Positions 1 to 5,642 are shown, counted from the first letter of the stretch. The stretch: 5,760 nucleotides of DNA from Oxalobacteraceae bacterium UBA6018 (GCA_002428015.1 DIZW01000084.1:514-6273); one strand, 5' to 3'. Numbers and translations: made by a program. Notes: generated by a model from the sequence alone, not told the origin.

Positions 1-491
1 TCGCGCGCCACCCGCGTCACCTCCGACGAGAACGAGGACAACTGCTCGACCATGGTGTTGGCGGTGGTGGCCGCGCGCAGGTACTGGCCCTTGAGCGGAT
101 GGCCGTCCACCTCCAGCGCCATGGTCTGCGACAGGTCGCCCTTGGCCACCGCGCCGATCACGCGCGCCATCTCCGTGGTCGGGCGCACCAGGTCGTCAAT
201 CAGGGTGTTGACCGAGCTGATGATGGTGGCCCAGCCGCCCACCACGTTCGGCACCGAGGCGCGCTGGGCCAGGCGGCCTTCGCGGCCCACCACGCGCGAC
301 ACGTCCGTCACGGCGCGCACCATCTTTTCCTTGGTCTCGATGATGTCGTTGAGGGTGTCGGCGATCTTGCCCGAGATGCCGCTCCAGTCGGACGGCATGC
401 GCGCGGTGAAGTCGCCTTTTTTGAGCGCCATCAGCGTGGCGAGCAGGAGCTTGATGTCGAGCTCTTCGGCCAGTTCGGTCATGTTGTTCAT
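1..491 (-). CDS. Multi-HAMP sensor protein, probably hybrid histidine kinase (N-terminal part, cut by window edge)
   Basis: Only the first 163 codons are in the window. The reading frame stays open on the minus strand from the ATG at 491 to the edge. The protein begins MNNMTELAEELD and has no signal peptide or membrane segment, so it is probably cytoplasmic. HAMP-like units are visible: LLLATLMALKKGDFTARMP near residues 15-33 with a following amphipathic helix to about 57, and MARVIGAVAKGDLSQTM at 108-124 with its second helix around 136-150. Linker motifs repeat about 94 residues apart (TDVSRVVGREG at 62, SEVTRVAR at 156). Such HAMP arrays are known from soluble hybrid histidine kinases of the Nik1 type, whose HisKA, ATPase and REC domains would lie beyond the edge; that part is inferred. 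The start overlaps the stop of the upstream GGDEF-EAL gene by ATGA, with AGGA 8 nt before it, so translation is probably coupled. A methyl-accepting chemotaxis protein is the main alternative. Confidence 0.82.
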   Translation of the reverse strand, partial: MNNMTELAEELDIKLLLATLMALKKGDFTARMPSDWSGISGKIADTLNDIIETKEKMVRAVTDVSRVVGREGRLAQRASVPNVVGGWATIISSVNTLIDDLVRPTTEMARVIGAVAKGDLSQTMALEVDGHPLKGQYLRAATTANTMVEQLSSFSSEVTRVAR

Positions 492-2389
492 CGGCGTGAT
501 CCTCGTTGTTTGGGAGTGATAGTGGTGGTTTGAACGGCGTCGCCGCCGTTCATGGTCAAGTCCTGCGGGCCGGCCGCGGCCAGCAGCGGCAGCAGGGCCG
601 CCGCCGCCAGCGGATCGCTGAACAGGGCGCCCTGGAACTGGTCGCAGCCCAGGCCGGCCAGCACCGCGAGCTGGTCCTCGGTGTCGACGCCCTGGGCCAG
701 CACCTGCATGCCGAGCGCGCGTCCCAGGTGCACGATGGCGGCGGCCATGTCGGTGCCGCCGTCGATGCCGATGGCGCGCACGAAGGCCGGGTCCAGCTTG
801 AGCAGGGCGAACGGCAGCGCCTTGAGCGTGGCCAGGGCCGCGCCGGCGCTGCCGAAGTCGTCCACCGCCAGACGCACCCCGCCGGCGTGCAGCCGGCGCA
901 GCTCGTCGGCGCGCTCGGGCGCGCCCACCAGCAGGCATTCGGGGATCTCCAGTTCCAGCTGGCCGGGCCCGAGCTTGCGCAGCGCGGCCTGGTCCAGCAG
1001 GCGCGCTGCCAGCCCGTCCGGCAACTGGGTCAGCGCCAGGTCCAGCGACAGGGTGATGCGCGGCAGGCGCAGCGCCGAGTCGCGCCACAGGGCCAGCTGG
1101 TCGCAGGCCTGGCCCAGCGCCCACTGGCTGATCTGCTCGAGCAGGGCGTGCTCGGCCAGGTCGTGCAGGTAGGGGGCGGCGGCCACCAGACCGTCGCCCG
1201 GATGGCGCCAGTACAGCAGCGCCTCGACGCCGCACAGGGTGCGCGCCGGCAGCGCGGCCTTGGGCTGGAAGTGCAGCTCGAACTCGTTGTTGGCCAGCGC
1301 CTGGGTCAGCGCCGCGATGCGCTGCGCGCGCTCGGTTTCGAGCGCGTTGAGTTCTTCGCGGAAGAACTCGATGCTGCCGCGCTGGCGCTGCTTGGCGTGG
1401 TACATGGCGGTGTCGGCGTTCCTCATCAGCTGCGCCGCGCTGGCCGCGTCTTGCGGGTACAGGCCGATGCCGATCGAGGTCGAGGTATGGATGCGGTGGC
1501 CGTCGATGTCGAACGGGCGCGCGTGCGCCTGCTCGATCTTGCGCGCCACCCGGGCCGCGTTGGCGGCCGCGCCGCGCCCCTCGAGCAGCACCACGAACTC
1601 GTCGCCGCCCAGGCGTGCCACCACGTCCGAGACGCGCACGGCGGCCAGCAGGCGCGCCGCGACCTGGCGCAGCAGCTCGTCGCCGACTTCGTGGCCGAGC
1701 GTGTCGTTGATCGTCTTGAAGCGGTCCAGGTCCAGGAACAGTACGGCGAATTCGCCCTGGTGACGGTCGGCGTAGGCGACGGCGTGTTCCAGCTGCTGGA
1801 TCAGCGCGCGCCGGTTGACCAGGTTGGTCAATGGATCGCGGATCGACAGCGCGCGGGCACGTTCCTCGGCGCCCTTGCGCTCGGCCACCTCCTGGGCCAG
1901 CTCGCGGTTGATGCGTTCCAGGTCCTGCATGCGCTGCACGCGCAGGTCCTGGTTCAGACGCGCCAGCTCCTCGGTTTTGGCCTGCAGTTCGAGGTTCTTC
2001 TTGGTCAGCTCGACGAACACCGCCACCTTGGTCTGCAGCACCTGCGGGATCACCGGCGTGAACAGATAGTCGGCCGCGCCTTTCTGGTAGGCCTTCAGGC
2101 GGTACATCTCGTCGGCGTAGTAGGCGGTGATGAAGATGATCGGCACCCGGCTCGAACGCGGGTGCGAGTGGATCGCCTCGGCCGTCTCGAAGCCGTCCAT
2201 GCCCGGCATGTTGACGTCCAGCAGAATGACCGCGAATTCGTGGGTGAGCACCTGGCGCAGCGCTTCGTGTCCGGAGTGGGCCGTGATGAGCGCGTACTCG
2301 CGGCCTTCGCTCGTGCCCAGCAGCAGGCTTTCGAGCGCGAACAGGCTCGCAGCGTCATCGTTGACTAATAGGACGTTTGGAATCTGCAC
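488..2389 (-). CDS. Response regulator with REC, GGDEF and degenerate EAL domains (predicted diguanylate cyclase)
   Basis: A 633-aa cytoplasmic c-di-GMP signalling protein. Residues 4-125 form a REC domain with acidic pocket D11-D12, phospho-acceptor D58 (LLDVNMPGMDGFE) and T88; the usual switch Lys before Pro is Thr (T111-P112). Residues 127-182 are a likely coiled-coil linker. The GGDEF domain covers about 184-345: GGDEF at 261-265 is intact, with an RxxD inhibitory site R252-D255 exactly five residues ahead. The EAL domain covers about 355-615: EAL (389-391), DDFG (510-513) and LLKLD (529-533) remain, but the usual AEGVE motif reads AQGVD (565-569) and the metal-binding Asn of the NLS motif is Asp450. 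I infer cyclase activity gated by phosphorylation, with a weak or dead phosphodiesterase domain. An ATG start at 2521 is possible in frame, but the added 44 residues look non-coding and a TTGACT/TATCTT promoter lies inside them, so GTG at 2389 is preferred. The gene is coupled by ATGA to the downstream sensor gene, a plausible partner. Confidence 0.9.
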   Translation of the reverse strand: MQIPNVLLVNDDAASLFALESLLLGTSEGREYALITAHSGHEALRQVLTHEFAVILLDVNMPGMDGFETAEAIHSHPRSSRVPIIFITAYYADEMYRLKAYQKGAADYLFTPVIPQVLQTKVAVFVELTKKNLELQAKTEELARLNQDLRVQRMQDLERINRELAQEVAERKGAEERARALSIRDPLTNLVNRRALIQQLEHAVAYADRHQGEFAVLFLDLDRFKTINDTLGHEVGDELLRQVAARLLAAVRVSDVVARLGGDEFVVLLEGRGAAANAARVARKIEQAHARPFDIDGHRIHTSTSIGIGLYPQDAASAAQLMRNADTAMYHAKQRQRGSIEFFREELNALETERAQRIAALTQALANNEFELHFQPKAALPARTLCGVEALLYWRHPGDGLVAAAPYLHDLAEHALLEQISQWALGQACDQLALWRDSALRLPRITLSLDLALTQLPDGLAARLLDQAALRKLGPGQLELEIPECLLVGAPERADELRRLHAGGVRLAVDDFGSAGAALATLKALPFALLKLDPAFVRAIGIDGGTDMAAAIVHLGRALGMQVLAQGVDTEDQLAVLAGLGCDQFQGALFSDPLAAAALLPLLAAAGPQDLTMNGGDAVQTTTITPKQRGSRR

Positions 2390-2451
2390 TCTGGTACGAC
2401 GCTCGTGTGAGGTTGGCCTGCCGTTGGGTTTGCTTCTTGTGGTTGAGTAAA

Positions 2452-2479
2452 AAGATACGCTAGTGCGTCCGCCAGTCAA
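2452..2479 (-). promoter_or_regulatory. Sigma70-like promoter of the REC-GGDEF-EAL / multi-HAMP operon
   Basis: Read on the minus strand, TTGACT (2479-2474) is followed after 16 bp by TATCTT (2457-2452). The -35 matches TTGACA at 5 of 6 positions and the -10 matches TATAAT at 4 of 6. The predicted transcription start near 2445 gives a leader of about 55 nt to the GTG at 2389. It would lie downstream of the alternative ATG at 2521, which argues against that start. Confidence 0.55.
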
Positions 2480-2604
2480 GCGAAAACGCTTCACTCCAGA
2501 CAAGTTAGCCGCGCTGACCATTTTAACTATTTCTCAAAAGAATGCGCACGACCGTGGAGCGTACCGCAGGGCAAATTCCCGCGACGCACGATTAGGCGGG
2601 GGAT

Positions 2605-2618
2605 ACAACGCGCGTTGT
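2605..2618. repeat. Perfect 14-bp palindrome ACAACGCGCGTTGT
   Basis: ACAACGCGCGTTGT is its own reverse complement across all 14 bases. It lies between the divergent promoters, about 125 bp upstream of the -35 of the operon on the left and about 90 bp upstream of the luxR -35. It could be a dimeric regulator site. No T-run follows, so it is not a terminator. Confidence 0.5.
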
Positions 2619-2650
2619 TATTGTGCAACAAAATCGCCGGCTTCTCCGGG

Positions 2651-2677
2651 GATTTCCGGTGACTGCGCGGGGAAATC
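2651..2677. repeat. Inverted repeat GATTTCC-N13-GGAAATC
   Basis: Perfect 7-bp arms at 2651-2657 and 2671-2677 enclose a 13-nt GC-rich spacer. The right end is about 30 bp upstream of the luxR -35 candidate. It is compatible with an activator or repressor site or an RNA hairpin; nothing in the sequence decides between these. Confidence 0.4.
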
Positions 2678-2708
2678 TTATCTATGGGAATGAAACGTAC
2701 TTTTTGTT

Positions 2709-2737
2709 TTCTCAATACTTGTATCAAGTCCTACAAT
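2709..2737 (+). promoter_or_regulatory. Candidate luxR promoter
   Basis: TTCTCA (2709-2714) and TACAAT (2732-2737) are separated by 17 bp in an AT-rich stretch, matching the sigma70 hexamers at 4 of 6 and 5 of 6 positions. Transcription would start near 2744, leaving a leader of about 80 nt before the ATG at 2824. Two small dyads lie just downstream and could be operators: CTAAT (2743-2747) with ATTAG (2757-2761), and TAATA (2762-2766) with TATTA (2772-2776). Confidence 0.45.
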
Positions 2738-2823
2738 AGTGCCTAATCGTTAAGTTATTAGTAATAGTTGGTATTAATGGGGGCGGCGCGCGCCGGGCCG
2801 CGATGTATCAGGGAGCGAAAATC

Positions 2824-3561
2824 ATGATAGATGTCGGGAAAATGATGTCGCTCTTTAGCAGCGAGGACGAGCAAGCCTGGAGCGCGTCCTTGTTCGGGCT
2901 GGCGCGCCACCATGGCTTCGACCAGGTGCTGTACGGCGCCGTGCCGTCCAGGAACAGCAAGCTGGAGACTGCCTTCCTCGCCAGTAACTACCCGTCCGCC
3001 TGGCGCGTCCATTACGACGCCGAGCGCCTAGCCTATGTCGACCCGACGGTGGCCCATTGCCAGAATAGTTCGATGGCGGTGGTGTGGGAGCCCGAGACCT
3101 TCGGTACGCCAGCCCAGCGCCAGATGTACGAGGAGGCGTGCGGCCATGGAATCCGCTCCGGCATCACCTTGCCGGTGCACGGGCCCAACGGCGAATTTGG
3201 CGTGCTCAGCTTCGCCTCCGACGCGCCGCCCGACGACGGTTTCGCCAGCGCGGTGCAGCACAGCCTGCCGGCGTTGTCGATGATCCGCGATTACGCGTTT
3301 GCCTCGTCGCTGCGCTTCCTGACCCCGCGCGTCGGGCAGGAGGAAGCGCCGCGGCTGACCCGGCGCGAGCTCGAGGTGCTCAAATGGGTGATGGTCGGTA
3401 AGTCCTCCTGGGAAATATCAAAAATCACACGTTGTTCGGAGGCGACGGTGAACTTCCACATCGGCAACGTCCGGCAGAAGTTCAACGTCAACACGCGCCA
3501 GCAGGCTCTGGTCAAGGCCATCACCATGGGCATTCTTACCCCGGAAGATCCCCATCGCTGA
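2824..3561 (+). CDS. LuxR-family acyl-homoserine-lactone receptor, LasR-like
   Basis: A 245-aa quorum-sensing transcription factor: an N-terminal signal-binding domain (about 5-165) and a C-terminal GerE/LuxR helix-turn-helix domain (about 176-240). Counted from the ATG at 2824, the LasR ligand-pocket residues sit at LasR's own numbers: Y56, W60, R61, D73, P74, T75, W88, G113 and S129. Long stretches resemble LasR, such as NYPSAWRVHYD, YVDPTVAHC and, in the DNA-binding domain, GKSSWEISKITRCSEATVNFH (positions 192-212). The start at 2824 has GGGAG 8 nt upstream; an in-frame ATG at 2803 lacks a ribosome site. It should bind a long-chain, probably 3-oxo, acyl-HSL made by the LuxI at 3965 and act on lux boxes such as 3877-3896. 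Its last 26 bp overlap the convergent rsaL-like gene. I leave the symbol blank because the lasR name belongs to Pseudomonas. Confidence 0.96.
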   Translation: MIDVGKMMSLFSSEDEQAWSASLFGLARHHGFDQVLYGAVPSRNSKLETAFLASNYPSAWRVHYDAERLAYVDPTVAHCQNSSMAVVWEPETFGTPAQRQMYEEACGHGIRSGITLPVHGPNGEFGVLSFASDAPPDDGFASAVQHSLPALSMIRDYAFASSLRFLTPRVGQEEAPRLTRRELEVLKWVMVGKSSWEISKITRCSEATVNFHIGNVRQKFNVNTRQQALVKAITMGILTPEDPHR

Positions 3562-3823
3562 GGCGCCCCTTGACATACAACCTGACCAGGATCGCCACCG
3601 GCGCCGGAATGCCCAGGCCGGTCTCGAAGCGGCTGCCGCTGGACTGGGTCACGCCGAAGCGGCCCCAGAACTTTTCCTGGCTCTCGCGCTTGGCGATGCG
3701 AAAGCGTTTGAGCTCGCCATGGGGTGTCGTCGGCGCGGCGTGGTCAGGCGTGCCCGGCGCGGACCCAAGGGCGGGAGCGCTCGCGATGGCGTCGCGGTTG
3801 AAAGTGTCGTCATCAGAAGGCAT
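3536..3823 (-). CDS. rsaL: RsaL-like quorum-sensing repressor
   Basis: A 95-aa small DNA-binding protein encoded between luxR and luxI and opposite to both, as rsaL is between lasR and lasI. The core at about 45-92 (KRESQEKFWGRFGVTQ, then SSGSRFETG, then a hydrophobic helix VAILVRLYVKGRLSD) closely resembles Pseudomonas RsaL as I recall it (RESQETFWSRFGISQ, SCGSRFENG). It contains a helix-turn-helix at about 48-70. RsaL is known to repress lasI and its own gene, giving signal homeostasis; the same is inferred here. The first ~38 residues form a Pro/Ala/Ser-rich acidic extension, so the protein is longer than the ~80-aa Pseudomonas form. The start at 3823 has GAGGA 5 nt upstream. The frame continues open upstream to 4369 but that part is antisense to luxI. 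The 3' end overlaps the luxR tail by 26 bp. Confidence 0.92.
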   Translation of the reverse strand: MPSDDDTFNRDAIASAPALGSAPGTPDHAAPTTPHGELKRFRIAKRESQEKFWGRFGVTQSSGSRFETGLGIPAPVAILVRLYVKGRLSDGDLPG

Positions 3824-3876
3824 GGCATTCCTCGCACATAAAAATTGCAGTATTCCACTCAGCTGTTTCGCTAGCC

Positions 3877-3896
3877 ACCTAGCAACTCTAATAGTT
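3877..3896. promoter_or_regulatory. lux/las-type box in the rsaL-luxI intergenic region
   Basis: ACCTAGCAACTCTAATAGTT fits the NNCT-N12-AGNN pattern of LuxR-type binding sites. Its reverse complement matches the lasI box that I recall (ATCTATCTCATTTGCTAGTT) at 14 of 20 positions. The centre, 3886.5, is about 34 bp from a -10-like GAATAT (3918-3923) on the luxI side and 34 bp from GAATAC (3855-3850) on the rsaL side. One box could therefore act as a class II activator site for both divergent promoters. Confidence 0.7.
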
Positions 3897-3903
3897 ATGT
3901 TCC

Positions 3904-3918
3904 TGTTAATTTTGCATG
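3904..3918. promoter_or_regulatory. Possible upstream, degenerate RsaL half-operator
   Basis: TGTTAATTTTGCATG lies at the same distance (5 nt after AGTTAT) from the lux box as the RsaL site TATGAAATTTGCATA of P. aeruginosa lasI, recalled from memory, and matches it at 11 of 15 positions. Its symmetry is poor: the right half (TTGCAT) is conserved and the left half is not. It starts 21 bp before the better palindrome at 3925, that is two helical turns. Confidence 0.35.
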
Positions 3919-3923
3919 AATAT
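3918..3923 (+). promoter_or_regulatory. Candidate -10 element of the luxI promoter
   Basis: GAATAT begins 21 nt after the right end of the lux box, the geometry expected when the box replaces or overlaps the -35 element. The predicted transcription start is near 3929-3930, giving a leader of about 35 nt. The match to TATAAT is weak (3 of 6), as is usual for activator-dependent promoters. Confidence 0.4.
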
Positions 3924-3924
3924 T

Positions 3925-3939
3925 TATGCAGGCTGCATA
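3925..3939. promoter_or_regulatory. Candidate RsaL operator, perfect 15-bp palindrome
   Basis: TATGCAGGCTGCATA has perfect 7-bp arms around one central base. It fits the RsaL recognition pattern TATGnAAnTTnCATA at 10 of 12 defined positions, including both TATG/CATA ends. It covers the predicted luxI transcription start, so RsaL bound here would block luxI transcription even with LuxR on the lux box. Function is inferred. Confidence 0.6.
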
Positions 3940-3964
3940 CATCCATCACACGAGGGGAAACGAC

Positions 3965-4552
3965 ATGACACTGAGCATTCGTATTGCTGCGCGGCGCGAT
4001 TTCAGGTCGCGCGACCTGTGGGAAATGCACACCTTGCGCGCCAAGGTATTCAAGGACCGGCTCGGCTGGGAAGTGCCGATCCTGAGCGGCATGGAGATCG
4101 ACGGCTATGACGCGCTCGAGCCGCTTTACATGCTCATCCGCGCGCCCGGCGAGGGCGCCCTGATCGGCTGCTGGCGCCTGCTGCCGACCGAAGGGCCGTA
4201 CATGCTCAAGGACTCGTTCAGCGCGCTGCTGCACGGCCAGCCGGCGCCCAGCCACGCGCGCATCTGGGAGCTCTCGCGCTTCGCCATCGAGACCGACTGC
4301 CGGCCCGGCTACGGCTTCTCCGACATCGCCATGACCTCGATCGCCCGCATCATCAGCTACGGCCACCACGCCGGCATCGACGAATACGTCACCGTCACCA
4401 CCACCGCGATTGAACGGCTGCTGCGCCGCTCCGGCGTGCTGACGCGGCGCTTTGGCGAGCCCCTGCAGATCGGCGTCGAGAAGGCGGTGGCCCTGTACGT
4501 CGACGTGGCCGGCAGCTACGCCAACCTGTGCGAGGCGCGCCTGGCCTCGTGA
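3965..4552 (+). CDS. LuxI-family acyl-homoserine-lactone synthase, LasI-like
   Basis: A 195-aa cytoplasmic enzyme that makes an acyl-homoserine lactone from S-adenosylmethionine and an acyl-acyl carrier protein. All hallmark residues of the family are present: R25, F29, W35, D46, D49, R71, F85, E102 and R105. LasI-like blocks include MEIDGYDAL, GCWRLL, GPYMLKDSF and IWELSRFAI. A Thr-rich strand VTVTTT (142-147) matches the LasI region where a Thr is linked to 3-oxo-acyl preference, so a 3-oxo, probably long-chain product is plausible but not shown. The start at 3965 has GAGGGG 7 nt upstream. An in-frame ATG at 3926 would add 13 residues and lies inside the candidate operator, so it is not used. 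The gene ends 3 bp from the convergent 340-aa gene. Control is probably positive by LuxR at 3877-3896 and negative by RsaL at 3925-3939. Confidence 0.97.
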   Translation: MTLSIRIAARRDFRSRDLWEMHTLRAKVFKDRLGWEVPILSGMEIDGYDALEPLYMLIRAPGEGALIGCWRLLPTEGPYMLKDSFSALLHGQPAPSHARIWELSRFAIETDCRPGYGFSDIAMTSIARIISYGHHAGIDEYVTVTTTAIERLLRRSGVLTRRFGEPLQIGVEKAVALYVDVAGSYANLCEARLAS

Positions 4553-4555
4553 GCG

Positions 4556-5578
4556 TCAGCGGGCTGGGGGCGGCGTATCGCGCTGGGCGATGCGCGCGGC
4601 CAGGTTGCGCCAGTTCGGCAGCGCCGCGTTGAGCTGGACCAGGGCCGAGGCGCCGCAGCCCGGCGCGGCCAGCACCGCCTGGTTCAACTTGCCCAGCTGC
4701 GCCTGCAGCGCCAGCGCGCCCGACAAGGCCGCGTTGATGCCCGCGCTCATGCGGTCCACGCCGGCCAGGTAGGACGACAGGGTCGGCAGCAACTGCTGCA
4801 GATAGTGGGCGTCGCGCATCGTCGCGGCCTGGTCGGCGCGGATCTGGTCGAGCTGGCGGCGTGCGCTGTCCAAGGCGGCGTTGTGGCCGGCGATCTCCCG
4901 GCGCAGCAGTTCGGCGTGCGCCCCCAGCGGCCAGTGGCCATGCAGGCGCGCGCGCGCCTCGTCGATGCGCGCCTGCATGGTGTGGACCTGCTGGGCCAGC
5001 ACGAACGCGTGCACGTGGTCGGCCTGCAGGCGCTGGGTCACCAGCACGGTATCGTTCTCCAGGTCGGCCGAGGCGGCCGCCATCTGCGCCAGGTAGGTAC
5101 CGAAGTCGGCGTTGATCGCGTCGAGCGCGTGGATCGGCACGTTCAGGCGCCCGATCAAGCCCTCGATCACGCGCGCCGCGTCGGCGCAGGCGCGCAGGCT
5201 GCCGTCGCCCATGCGCTCGAGCGCCGCCGCCAAGCGCGGCGCGTCCTCGCCGGTCAGCGCCTCGCCGCAGGAGCGCAGCTCGGCCAGCGCCGCCATCAGC
5301 GCGGCGCGGCTGCGCTCGGGCCAGGCGCGCGCCAGCGCCTGCACCATGCCGATGTACTGGCCCAACACGGGGCGGCTGCCGGCCGCGCGCGCCGGCTGGG
5401 CGTCCACGCTGGCCGAGATGGCGTCGATATCGCCGATCTGCGACAGGATCACGCCCACGCCCATCCCGATGGCGCCGGTCCAGAACGCGCTCTCGCCGAA
5501 AAAGCGCCGATTAGCGCCCTTGGACCGCTGCGGCCGGTCCCGCAGCGCTGCCAGGAACGTGACGTTCGGTGTAGTCAT
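4556..5578 (-). CDS. Helical, Ala-rich protein of unknown function, possible quorum-sensing target
   Basis: A 340-aa protein I do not recognise with certainty. It starts MTTPNVTFLAALRD with AGGA 7 nt upstream. There is no clear signal peptide; a short hydrophobic, Gly-rich stretch lies at about 33-49 (WTGAIGMGVGVILSQIG). From about 70 to 330 it is predicted almost entirely helical. Two long helices at about 165-212 and 222-262 flank a short break (HGHWPLGAH, 213-221), followed by helices at about 265-303. Cys is rare (C104, C131, C308). The long-helix hairpin fold is seen in alpha-helical pore-forming toxins of the xenorhabdolysin/ClyA/HBL type, and a distant relation is possible but only at the level of architecture. 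A structural or phage-type coiled-coil protein is an alternative. It is convergent with luxI and has its own lux-box-like site upstream (5664-5683), which suggests quorum control. The product tail is Pro-rich (TPPPAR). Confidence 0.85.
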   Translation of the reverse strand: MTTPNVTFLAALRDRPQRSKGANRRFFGESAFWTGAIGMGVGVILSQIGDIDAISASVDAQPARAAGSRPVLGQYIGMVQALARAWPERSRAALMAALAELRSCGEALTGEDAPRLAAALERMGDGSLRACADAARVIEGLIGRLNVPIHALDAINADFGTYLAQMAAASADLENDTVLVTQRLQADHVHAFVLAQQVHTMQARIDEARARLHGHWPLGAHAELLRREIAGHNAALDSARRQLDQIRADQAATMRDAHYLQQLLPTLSSYLAGVDRMSAGINAALSGALALQAQLGKLNQAVLAAPGCGASALVQLNAALPNWRNLAARIAQRDTPPPAR

Positions 5579-5636
5579 GGTGCCATCCTGGGTCGGGTGA
5601 ACGGGGCAGGGCCCGCTGCCAGGCCCATGCGGACCA

Positions 5637-5642
5637 TTTAAA
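5637..5642 (-). promoter_or_regulatory. Candidate -10 element of the 340-aa gene
   Basis: On the minus strand, TTTAAA lies inside TTTTAAAT, an isolated AT-rich island in GC-rich sequence. Its centre is about 34 bp from the centre of the lux-box-like site at 5664-5683, the same spacing seen for luxI. Transcription would start near 5630, with a leader of about 52 nt. Confidence 0.4.

Larger units (their letters stand above)
2390..2823. other. Divergent intergenic region between the c-di-GMP operon and luxR
   Basis: These 434 bp hold no gene I can support. They contain a minus-strand sigma70-like promoter for the response regulator (2452-2479), a plus-strand promoter for luxR (2709-2737), a 14-bp perfect palindrome (2605-2618) and a 7-bp-arm inverted repeat (2651-2677). 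About 2690-2780 is clearly AT-rich compared with the rest of the window. A manual check of 2641-2760 for a CT-N12-AG lux box found none, so luxR autoactivation from this side is not suggested. A small RNA cannot be excluded, but no terminator with a T-run is visible. Confidence 0.6.

Noticed and set aside
52..533. Two plus-strand open frames of about 150 codons near the left edge
   Set aside because: They are complementary frames of the multi-HAMP gene, whose HAMP motifs are clear on the minus strand.
506..2368. 620-codon plus-strand open frame
   Set aside because: It is antisense to the clear GGDEF-EAL gene, rich in Gln/Arg/Gly/Val/Leu without domains, typical of GC-rich complementary frames.
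2390..2521. 44-residue N-terminal extension of the REC-GGDEF-EAL protein from an ATG at 2521
   Set aside because: The extension has no domain character, lies upstream of the natural REC start, and contains a good TTGACT/TATCTT promoter.
2527..2727. 66-codon minus-strand open frame in the divergent intergenic region
   Set aside because: No ribosome site, basic and motif-free, and it spans the AT-rich luxR promoter region.
2803..2823. Earlier in-frame luxR start
   Set aside because: No Shine-Dalgarno sequence precedes it, and the start at 2824 gives exact LasR residue numbering.
3926..3964. Earlier in-frame luxI start
   Set aside because: It has no ribosome site, overlaps the candidate RsaL operator and adds residues not seen in LasI-type enzymes; GAGGGG precedes the ATG at 3965.
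3824..4369. Open upstream continuation of the rsaL frame (277 aa in total)
   Set aside because: It is antisense to luxI and spans the promoter region; a good ribosome site and the RsaL-like length support the ATG at 3823.
4805..5641. 278-codon plus-strand open frame
   Set aside because: It is antisense to the 340-aa gene and has low-complexity composition with no motif.
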